DNA of 64,000 nt from Escallonia rubra (Eukaryota > Streptophyta > Magnoliopsida > Escalloniales > Escalloniaceae): the NCBI GenBank assembly GCA_033065855.1, contig JAVXUO010002369.1:1-64000 (forward strand), given 5' to 3'. This document shows, one piece after another, positions 34,301 through 46,300 of this stretch (positions within the stretch are counted from its first letter, which is position 1; each line of letters starts with the position of its first letter). Below the pieces are notes generated by a model that was given only the letters and a program-made list of their open reading frames with translations, made no database searches and was not told the origin of the DNA. Made by a program: the position numbers and the translations under genes.

Positions 34301-37300
34301 GGATTTGCCTATATACCAGGAAAGCATTTTGTCTGTGCAATAATACCATCGAACATCGTACACAGCCGAATCAACAAAAATTTAGCCAATAATTTATACA
34401 CAGTATGCACCAGACTAATTTGACCAAAATCTCAAATATCCTTTTCTGTACACAGCCAAATCGACAAAAATTTAACCAATAATTTATACACACTATGCAC
34501 CAGACTAATTTGTCCAAAATCTCAAATATCTCTTTCTCACCTTTCTTCGGCATCAAAGTGATAAAAGAAGCATTAAAACTCTGCTTGAAAGTCCCAAACT
34601 CAAAGGATTCCTGAAACACTGCCATCACACCTTCCTTCAACACATGCCAGTAATGCTGAAAAAGTGCCATGTTGAAGCCACTAGGTCCTAAAGCCTTATT
34701 ACCACTTCAAGCTACCTAAAGCCTCTAACACCTCTTCCTTTGAAAAAAGGTCTCTCCAACCACACTTTATCTTCCACACCAAGAGTCGAAAGTTGCGTAG
34801 CATCTTGAACTGACCTCCAGCCTCCTATTCCTTCTACATTTCTCATAAAAGCGAACAATGTCCACGCTAATCTCCCCATCCTCTGCTAAAGTAGTGTCTT
34901 CAGTCACCACTCGGCCCAAAAGATTGCCTCTCCTATAGCAGAGTTGGTCTCCCATTCTTTCGTCTGTCAGAGAGTAAAAAAGAGGACATCTAATGCCTAG
35001 TGGACCACTTCAGCCACTTGATGTTCCACAGTTGAAGTGGGAGCATGAAACCACTAATGTTGTGGGAGGCTTACTGAGGACAGTCAGGGTTTTGATACTA
35101 TTTGGATGGTTGTTGATAGATTGACAAAGACTGCACACATCCTTTCAATCAGAGCTAGAGGACCACTATATGAGCTACTTAGATTGTTTATGGATGAGAT
35201 AGTGAGGTTACATGGGGTACCACTACCTATAGTGTCAGTTCGAGATCCACATTTTACTTCGCAATTCTACAGTAGTTTCCAGAATTCTATGGGCACCGAT
35301 CTGTGCTTTAGCACAGCTTATCATACACAGGCAGATGGACAGTCCTAATGTACCATTCAAACGTTGGAGGATATGATCAGGGCTTGCACACTAGACCTCG
35401 GTGGTAGTAGGCATAGTCATTTACCTTTAGTTGACTTTGCCTATAATAATAGCTATCAAGCCTGTATGAAGATGGCACCGTTTGAGGCATTGTATGGACA
35501 AAGGAGCAAGACTCCACTATGTTGGGATGAGGTTTGAGAGAGGGGGTTATTTGGACCACAATTGGTATAGTTGACTACTCAGAAAGTTGATTTGATTTGA
35601 GAACGCGTCAGAGCTGCCCAAGACAAACCGCCATCACAAACTTGAGTTTGAGGCAGGTGATCACGTGTTTCTGACAGTTCACCTCGGAAGCTTAACCGTA
35701 GGTTTGTTGGGTCATCCAAGATTGTGGAGAGGACTTGGTCTGGTGGCTTACAGAGTTGCATTAAGCACCAAAAAAGAAAATAGAGTTACATTGCCGCCAA
35801 AGCTTCGCACGGTCCATAATGTTTTCCATGTTTCGTATTGGGATAATACCATTTTAGTCCCCTGAACTATCCCCGATTTGTTATTTTGGTCCCTGTACTT
35901 TAAAATTCGTTAAATCAGTCCCTGTACTTTGTGCCGTCATCAAATAGATCCCTCCGTTGGGATTTCCCGTCCAAAAAGACCACGTGACAGGCACGGGTCG
36001 TTTTTTGAGGGGTATTTCCGGCAAGCGAAGAAGGTATTCTCGGGGTTGACCACCGCCTGCCGCTTGGCAATCTGCCCGACCAGCCGGTCCCCGTTCTTGG
36101 TCCACGCCACGACGGACGGCGTCGTACGCTGCCCCTCGACGTTGGTGATAATCACCGGCTTGCCGCCCTCCATGGCCCCAACGGCCGAGTTGGTGGTCCC
36201 TAGATCGATCCCCACCACCCGGAGCGGGCCCGTGGCGCCGCATCCCTGTCGACCAAAACCTTTAACGACATCATCAACCAATCGTAGTCACCACTGTCAT
36301 CAGCCTGTCAAGCCCTCCTTAATCACCACTACCAACCAACCCAAACCCCCAACTGTCGGCACTTCTACGTCAACCGTTCGGGGCGCGCGGCTTGATCCAC
36401 GAGACGGTGGTCCATGCCCACCCCTGCCCTTTCTTCGGCCACCCTTCCCCACCCGCCCCCTACCCCTGCCCCCTCCGCTAGGTCTGGGGTAGCCTCGACG
36501 CCCTCATCGGCTGCCTCCGCGCCCCTTCGAGGAGAACGGAGGCAAGCCCGAGTCGAACCCGTTCGGGGCGCGCGGCTTTACCTTCTCGAAATTCGCGATT
36601 CGCAGTCCAAAGCACCGGGGGTCAGCTACGAGAAGAAGAAGCGGAAGCGGTCGACTCAGCTGCAGCAACAGCCTCCACAGTTGCCGCCTCCGAGTCGAGG
36701 ATCTCAACTTTCTCGAGATCCGGGTTACTCAAAGGGAGAGGCAGAGAAACAAGCAGAGAGAGAGAGAAGGGGGGGGGAAAATTACTGGGTGGGACTGTCC
36801 ATTTCCGGAAATACCCCTCAAAAAACGACCTGTGCCTATCACGTGGTCTTTTTTGACGGGAAATGCTAACGGAGGGACTAAATTGATGACGGCACAAAGT
36901 ACGGGGACTGATTTAACGAATTTTAAAGTTCAGGGACCAAAATAACAAAACAGGAATAGTTCAGGGGAGTAAAATGGTATTATCCCTTTCGTATTTGAGG
37001 AAGTACGTTCACTATCCGCCACACATTATTCTTTATAAGCCTTTACCTGTTGAGAGGACCTTTATTGTGAGGAGCAACTAGTTAAGATTCTTGACCATTG
37101 TGATCTGGTTTAAGGACGAAAGTCATTCCCTTTTAAGGCAGAACCACGACTTCGGAGAGGCCACTTGGGAGTATTAGAATTCAATGTGACGTGCTTATCC
37201 ACACCTTTTTGACGCATCAAGTACAATTTTAATTCTGAGGATGGAACTTTTATTTTGGGAGGGGAGGATGTTAGACGTCATATATTTAATGCGTTAAATC

Positions 37301-40300
37301 CCAAAAAAAAATTTTACTTTGGTGATTAAGGGCATTTTTTGTAGTTTTTTCTCTTAGTGCATGGCCTAGGAAACAATTCAGAGTTTTTCCCGAATAGTGG
37401 GTAATACTTTTGGAATTAGATGACCCATTTTTATTTGGGGCTATAGTTTGACCAATTTAAAGTAAGTAACGGCAGCAAGTGATTGAGTTCGACTCAGGAC
37501 GAAAAGAGATCTTCGTGAGGTCCTTATACTCATTATGCCTAGCAAGTTCTTACAGGTAAATAATCAACCACCAAGTAGGCTTACAAAGTTGGTCGTGATA
37601 TGATCAAGGGTTTTCTGGGTCGTCTCATCCCTAAACACCATGACGGTCCTAAGGTAGCAAACTTCCTTTTCGGGTATTCCAACTAGGAGTGTTTTATTTG
37701 CATCATTTATATTAGGATCTTCACTTTCATTGGAAAAGCTACATCTAGTACCTGACCAATAAGTTGGGAGAAAGTTAGAGAATTTAGACGTAAAGGGTTT
37801 TGGACAATGCCAGGTGGGTTGTTTATTATCTCAATAGCTAAGATAATAAACAACCCACTTGGCATTGAACCCCAGTAGTGGAAAGTCTATACATTTCACA
37901 GGGCCAAGTGTAACGTATCAGAGTTTGAGTTTCGCGGTTCAATGCCAAGCGAGCTGTTTATTATCTCAGCCATTGCGGCTCGTAGTTTGCTTTGTAAGGG
38001 CTATAAGGGTTACAGTGCACATGTCCTTAACCTAAGCATAAAGGTCTCGAGATATTAAACAATACCAGGAGCATGCAACTTCCCCGAGGTATTTCCTGAG
38101 GAGTTGCCAGGAAAACTCATCGATCGTGAGGTTGAATTCATTTCCAGAGCTTTGTATCAAATGGTGCCTGCAGAGATGAAGGAATTAAAGGAACAGCTTC
38201 AAGAGCTACTTCATAAGGGGTTTATATGCCCTAGCGTGTCACATTGGGGTGCCCCTGTCTTATTTGTCAAGAAGAAGGATGACACTTTGAGACTTTGCAA
38301 CGACTACCGTGAGTTGAATAGGATGACCATCCGTAACAAGTATCCATTGTCACGCATAGATCGTTTGTTTAACAAACTTCCAGGAGCAATGTTCTTCTCC
38401 GAGATAGGTTTGCATACTGAATACCATCAGCTGAATGTTAGGATAGAAAATGTGCCAAATGCGAAGGATAATCAAATGCGAGTTTTGGCTTGACCGAGTT
38501 ACATTATGGAACATGTGGGGTCCAAGGATGGAAGAGTTGTTGACCCTCTTGGCAAAGGCCTAGCACTGCTACAAAACTACGAAGCTTTTTGAGATTAACG
38601 GGTTACTACCGTCGATTTGTAGAAGATTTTTTTGAGAATACCTACGCCTTTAAGACAATTGACTAAGAAGAACACCCGACTTGTTTGGAGCAAGGAGTGT
38701 GAGGCCAGTTTTCAAGAACTGAAGAAGAAATTGGTGTCTACACCTGTGTTGACCTTACCATCTGGTTTTGAAGGTTTTGTAATATGCAGTGATGCCTCAA
38801 AGAGATGCTTAGGTTGTGTTGTGATGCAACATGGTAAGGTGATTGTGTATATTTCTAGACAGCTTAAGCCTTACGAGCAGAACTACCCAACCCATGATCT
38901 CAAGTTAGTAGCTGTGATTTTTGCTTTGAAGATATAGAGGCATTACTTGTATGGTGAGTTATACACTTATTATAAAAGTCTGAAGTATATTTATACCCAG
39001 AAGGAGCTCAACATGAGACAGGAGCGTTGGTTGAAGCTTTTAAAAGACTAGGACTGCACCATTCACTAACACCTTGGTAAAGTGAATATGGAAGATGCAC
39101 TTAGTAGGAAGAGCACTAGAAACTTAGCAGCGTTGATCACTTGTCAACCTCAATTGTTGGTAGGGATGATGAACTTGGATCTCAAGATCAGATGGCAAGA
39201 TTCTTGAGAGTACTTGGCAGCACTACAGGTAGAACCTACCTCAATCATCAGGATCTAGGAATCTCAAAAAGGAAATTCAGGCATAGCTCATATCATCTGA
39301 AACATTAGGAAAAGGAAAAAATCTAGTTGACGAGCAAGGTGTGGTTTGATTTTGAAAGAGGCGTTGTATGCCAACTGATATGTCCATGAGGAGAGAGTTA
39401 TTGTCAGAGGCCCATAGCTCTAGTTTCTTCGTCCACCCAAGAGGAGTAAAGATGTATTATAACCTTAAGGAGCATTTTGGTGGAGCAACACGAAGTCAGA
39501 TATAGTAGAGTTTGTCTTCCATTCATTGGTCCGTTCGACAGTGACGACGAAACATCAGAAGCCTAGCGTAACTTCAGCCACTTGAGATTCCGCAGTAGAA
39601 GTCGGAGCATGTAACCACTGATTTTGTAGGAGGCTTACGGAGGACAAGGGTTTGTACTAATTGAATTCTTCTTGATGGATTGATAAGCTACACATTTCCT
39701 TCCGATCAGAGCTACACCACCACTTTCTGAGCTAGTTAGATTGTATATTGATGAGATAGTGAAGTTGCATGCGATATCCACATTCTACTTCGCAATTTTG
39801 GAAGAGCTTTCAGAATTCTATGGGCACCGACCTCTGTTTCAGGACCGCTTATCACCAACATATAGATGGGCAATTCGAACCTCCCATATAGACATTAGAA
39901 GATATGTTGAGGGCTTGCACACTAGACCTCTGTGGTAGTTGGCATAGTCTTTTACCTTTAGCTAATTTGCCCATAATAATAGCTATCAGGCCAGTATTAA
40001 GACGGCTTCGTTTGAAGCATTGTATGGACAGAGGTGCAAGACTTCAATATGCTGGACGAGGTAGGAGAGAGACGGTTATTTAGACCCGACTCAGTACTGT
40101 TGACTAGTCGGGAAGTTGATTTGATTACGAGATGTCTCAGAGCTGCCCATGACAGACAATGCAGCTATACATCTCACTGTCGTCGCAAACTTGAGTTTGA
40201 GGTAGGTGATCACGTGTTTTTTACAGTTTCACCTTGGAAGGGCGTGACGGTTATGGTAAGAAGGCAAGTCAGCCCTAGGTTTGTTGGGCCATTCGAGATT

Positions 40301-43300
40301 TTGGAGAGTATCAGTTCGATAGCATGCATAGAGCTTTCGCACGTTCATAACGTTTTCCTTGTTTGTATCTAAGGAAGTACTTTCACGATCCGACACTAGT
40401 TATTTTGTATGAGCCTTTACCGGTGCAGGAGGACCTTTCCTATATAGAGCAACCAGTTGAGATTCTAGACCATCGAGATTAGGTGTTAAGGATGAAAGTC
40501 ATTCCTTTGGTTAAGGTTTTATGGCAAAACAGTAAAATCAAGGAGGCAACTTAGGACCCTGAGGATTCTATGAGACATGCTTATTCGCACCTTTCTGACA
40601 CCTCAGTTACGTTTTAATTTCGAGGATGGAACATTTATTTTAGTGGGAGGAGGACGTTAGACCCCGAATATTAAATGCATTAAATCTGGGGGAAAATTAA
40701 CTTTGGTCATTTAGGGCGTTTGGGATTAGATGACCCAATTTAAATTTGAGCTTTAGTTTAACCCATGTAAAAAAAATTGGATAATCTTGAACATAATGAA
40801 TATTTTACAATTCTAATAGTTTTAGAATTATAAATATATATAATTAAGGTTTCTAATACTTCACGTACAATATATTGGTTTGCCCTATAAGCACAACCAA
40901 CTACTCAGGAGCCTCCAAATGATATCTAGGAAGAGACCACTTGGGATTCTATTCATTGCTTTGAGGTATGAACTTATTTTCGTTGAATTGCGGCTTATAG
41001 TAAGAACCCTACGAATCTTTTTAACGGTTAAAACCCTAATTGGAACTTTTGGGTATATTTATGACTTTTGATATAATTTAACTAGGAAGATCAAGGCTTT
41101 GGTATGAGCTCCAGGTGGGACTGTGTGTCATGAGCATCTAATTCATCTAGCTGAAGTCATAAAAATATCCACTATCCTAAGTGACGGATTACAATATCCT
41201 TCACTAAGTGCATATCGGTCGACTCCACCTAAGAAAGTAGACAGATCAGACCAAAGATTCTCAAAGTTTGTATCAGATTCCTCCGTCTTTTAGTGGAAAA
41301 TTCTATTTGCATATAATAATGTGTGCTTGCCCATTTCATGTCTGTAATCATACAATGTGACATCACATCTCATGTGTGGGAGAGTGGTGTGATTGCGTAT
41401 AAGACCATGTCCATGAACTCATAAGTACCTACTTAGCTAACTCTTTTGAGGGACGGGTTGCCCCGTGGTGGGGCTCTTGAAGGTGTAGCTCTCTCTATCT
41501 CTGTCTACATTAAAGTCAAAGCCAACTTGCAACACTTTGAAAAGAGTAACAAAGGGATATTTGCTACATCTAAGAAGCACGAATTGTTGATCAAAGTACT
41601 AAGCAAAACTGACCCACCATCAAGCACATGGTGTAAGGATGGCATGACGGCACCTACCAAGCTAACAATGCTAAAGAGCACAAGGTGCAGATCAGAGAAC
41701 TGAACAATAGTGACTCACCACCAAACACGAGGTCTAACAGATGACTTGTTACAAGCATGATGATGCTCAAGCAAGCACGAGGTGGCAAATGTTTAAAAAA
41801 AAGCAGGACATACACTAAGCCATAGTGAGGACGCTACAGGTTTACTGTCTTGGAGTCCCAAAGCTAAGCGCCAAATACTACCTCCACCAGGGAACCAAAA
41901 GACTCACTTTGACCCAAACTATGGAAGGATTGTTCACAAGCTAAGGTTCCATCACACAAGCCACCGTTTGTTGCAGCCAAACCTTTCTCCAAGGCAAATA
42001 CCTCTCACAGTTGTGCGAGAAGGATTTTATCGGAAAGAACGGGGAGATTCCATCCCACATCTTACGGGATAAACTTGTAAGCACCTACTTGGCCAGTGGC
42101 TTTAAGGGAGGCATTACCCTTTGTTGGGGCTGTGGATCGGCGTTTCTGCACCGCGTCAACTCACTTCACAAATTTCTCTGTCAGTCTTATATCAGTTACT
42201 TAAACTCATCACCCTTTCTCTCTCTAAGCTTTAGTGAGTTCACGCACTACTTCCCGTCGTCAACCAACGTCAACCCCATGGCAACAAACCCACCACCACC
42301 ATCTCAATGAAAGTATGAACTCTGGGAGATCTCCCAGCATTATCTAATATCAAAACCAAGACCTAGTATTATCCAGAGTAAATATTTACCACGTACCCGT
42401 CAAGGAAATCTTGTGTTCCTCTTCGTCGTTCTACATTTCTACAACAAAACTAGGGTTCTCAAACTCCAAGAATAACCCACATCACAAGCGCCCATAAGAT
42501 GCACAAGCAAAGCACCCCCCTTTAAATCCACGCAGCCAGTCTGAACAACAGATAATAACACAGCCTAATCATACCCTGGCAACGGAACTCGTTGCGGCAT
42601 CAGTCATGGTCTAATATCAAAACCAAGACCTAGTATTATCCAGAGTAAATATTTACCACGTACCCGTCAAGGAAATCTTGTGTTCCTCTTCGTAGTTCTA
42701 CATTTCTACAACAAAACTAGGGTTCTCAAACTCCAAGAATAACCCACATCACAAGCGCCCATAAGATGCACAAGCAAAGCACCCCCCTTTAAATCCACGC
42801 AGCCAGTCTGAACAACAGATAATAACACAGCCTAATCATACCCTGGCAACGGAACTCGTTGCGGCATCAGTCATGGTCGTCGCAATGCTCCGCCACCAAG
42901 AAAAGTTGAACGAAACACCTCTAAGCGCAGAGCTGATATAACTTTCTTTCGTTTTTACCCACGGCCAATGGCAACAAAGCTCGCGGCCACAGCCAATGGC
43001 AACAAAGCTCGCGGCCACGGCCTTTTATGGCATTCTAATATTTCTAGTTCTTTTGTCAGATCATTATGCATACTTCAAAGGTAAAAGCTCATTTACACTT
43101 CTAAACTGGCCAAGAAATCAACTTTTATAAATTTTACGTTACATCAACAATGTTATAGGGCACCAGAGAAAACTAATTCTAGTCAGATATATCGATCAAG
43201 AAATATCAGTATAACCATAAATTTAAAAGAAAAGTTATAGCCCAAAAAGGCATATTACATAGAAAGGACTCAATATGACATTGGACGGACCAACATGTTC

Positions 43301-46300
43301 TGTATGAAATTCCAATTTTCTTGAAAGCACATTCTCATTTAGCCGGGCTAGACATAATAGACTTGAAAATAGTAGTACCAGTAACAAGAAATTAAATGAT
43401 CATCATGAAACATAATATGGCTGAAGACGGAAAGAAATGCATAAAAGTAGCCTGAGTAGTTTATACCACCCAGTGGACTGAAAGGAAGTCTTCTCTAGCA
43501 CCAATGCTGATATTGTGAAAATCAATTAGATTTAATAACTTAAAACATTTGTGCTAATCAGGTGCACACCTCCCAATAGAGTCATATCCTTTTTGTCCCT
43601 TGATTCCACTCCGTTGTTTTGCCAGCCTATACATAATAATTCTTCCTGTAAAAAATTTCATAAAGTATATAGTTTGTAAGAGAGAACGAGGAAATACAAG
43701 ACAAAAATAGATAGACGAAATGAGGGACCTATTGAAGAAACAAAAACAGCCAAGAAGAAAACTTCTACATAAGAAAAACTGATACTGGAACAAGCACTAG
43801 TAGCAACATAAAAGGGATAACCCTTGACGTCTCTCCACTGATTCCTTTCCTTCAGCTTTCAAAAGCTAAGAGCATATTGGAGAAAAGAAATGTTAGCCAC
43901 CATGAGCCAGAAGTCTTAGAAGCTAGAACTCTCAAGAAACAATCAGCTCACTGCCACTAAGGGTGGAAAGTTTTGCCCCACGCATTTTATGGTCTCTGTG
44001 GGCTTCAGAGCTCCTCTAACGTGTATTTCCCTTTTATGGAGTACCCTTAACAGCATTTTCAAGATTAATAAACCGAAAGTGGAGACAGATTGTTTTCCGT
44101 GCATGTTGCATGTGTTTGAGGGCAAAGGATACACTAAACAGTCTCCTACTTCTCTGTCTTTGTGTTTCTGAAATTTGGTCTTTCTTTTGTTTGCCTTTCT
44201 CAAGGTTGGTTGGACTCTGCCCCTCGTCAGTTGAATTTGTGAGCAGCCGGAGAAGTGGGTAATTCTGTGCCCTTCTTCAGCTTCATAAGGATCTTATAAG
44301 GCTATGTTTAGCCTTTTTTCTGTCTTTGTTTTCACATTTTCAAACAAACAAAAGACGACTTCTTTGCCAAAGATGAAAACACGTGTAACATTGTCTGGTT
44401 ACCACTATCGAATACATGAAAACAGTATAATAAGTAAGAGATTACCTTCAAAATTATCATAATATTTGTGCTTTCTGGTATCACTTGTAAACACATTTTA
44501 ATTTCAAATAGTTGGAGAGAATTTTCCTCTTCTTTTTTTTTATATTTGAGACGTCAATAGCATTGGAGAGTGTAATTAGAATGAGGTGATGAATAGTCTT
44601 CTTACAAATGTAAATATTGATGCTTCCGAAAAGAAAATCCACAATATGGAAAGCAAACAAGATTTTGCTGGCAATGCAGAAGTGAGAGACAACAAAAAGA
44701 CTATCCAAACATGGCCTATATACTTGGATGATGGCTCGCTACATCATTGGGTATTTAACTTGAGCGCCATATTGTACCTTTGAAGGTGCTTTTATTTCCA
44801 CGATAGACGAGGCAAGGAGGAAAAAAATCTTCAGGATAATCATATAGGGCTTTTTCGTGGGAACTCTTTTATGTCAGAGGCTAAATGTGCAGACACTAAT
44901 GAAGGAAAGAAAAGAAGAACAAAGCAACAAACTTAGGCATCACATCTATTGTTCTTAGGCATTAGTCCTAAGATTCTTGAGCATCACACCCAAGACAATG
45001 ATAGGTCACACATCAAAAGATTACTTATTAGCAGTCACCCCTTTTCAAAACGAAGCTACTGCATATCTTAAAGTAAACACTATAGCAGAAAGCTACTGAG
45101 GCTGATGTAACTCCCCACAGTTATATACAGAAATCAATTTTATAAATTGGTGATATAAACCGCAAAGGTTAATTATAATTGAATCCTAGTACGGTAAGTT
45201 TGATTTTGGTGAGCCTTAGACTTGTGGCCGAAGTGTAGGTGCACCACTTTTCAGTTCCTTTCAACCGGCTCTGGTTAGCTGAAGGAAGAAAAAACTAAAA
45301 ACCATGCAGCTCTATTGTGTTTTTAATAAAAATATGAACAAGAAATGTAAAACAGAAAACTGGTTATTTTCTCTTCAGAGCGTTGTTAAACGTGGGAGAG
45401 AGACCGTCAAACCCTTTTGAGATTCCAAGCAGATTTCGAAGGAGAAAGGTCTGGCTGTATTCCATATGTTTAGGTTTTGATTTTGGGCATATGATTAGTA
45501 ACAGTAAGGTTATGTAAGTTGCATATTGATCCATTTTTCAAACTGAGGGAACTTGATTAATGATGATGAACCTTAGGTTTGGCTTACATCTTAATTAGAA
45601 AGGAAAACTTTGTGTGGTATGTTTGCTGTTTGAGGTAAGGGATTTACCCTGCAATCTTAAACTCAAGATTTTGCCTTTGAACGTCAATGTCTCATTCTTT
45701 GATATGCTTGATCCTTTTAAGTCCGATTCATGTTTCTTAATTAGTAACTTTCTTACTGTCGAGTACATATAATTACAACTTTTTCTTGCCAATTTTTTGG
45801 CTAAGTTTGATTGTCAATATTCCTTTTGCTATTCTTCCGTGTTATGCGTTCTTGAACTTTCTGGAAACATCATAACATTTTATTGAACTCAATAGTTTTA
45901 CTATCCCAAAATCCCACTGCTTCATACTGATTATTTTGAAATATGACTGTAAAGTTGCTTGCTTGCTTAGAAGTCAAGAAGTTGCTGCTTCTGGCAGCCC
46001 GCTTAAATTTGCTACAGAATCTTCATTCCTTAGCAGCTATGAGTGAGACTTGTCTCTGTGAAAACCTTGAAAAGTCTTCTTCAACTTCCAATTTTTCAGA
46101 TCTCATAAATTCCTCTTATTTCTTCGTCAAAACTGCCATCGAGTAAAACTAGTCTCAGCAGTAATGTGTTGTTTCAGGCACACATCAGCCCAGTTCAACT
46201 TGTTAGATAATTTTCGTTATTTTGTCGCTCTTTTATGATCCCTGACAAGATGAATAACTTTCACACGTCTTTTTTGACCTGCATGATATGAGTTTTCCCA

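Noticed and set aside
34970-40660. A single gypsy element from 34.97 to 40.66 kb
   Set aside because: Integrase remnants occur twice and in the wrong order (integrase, LTR start, then RT, RNase H, integrase, LTR start), so there are at least two separate copies.
43554-43793. A 79-residue gene at 43.55-43.79 kb
   Set aside because: The reported frame is not meaningful; the true signal is the CIGWQN protease exon in another frame at 43645-43570.
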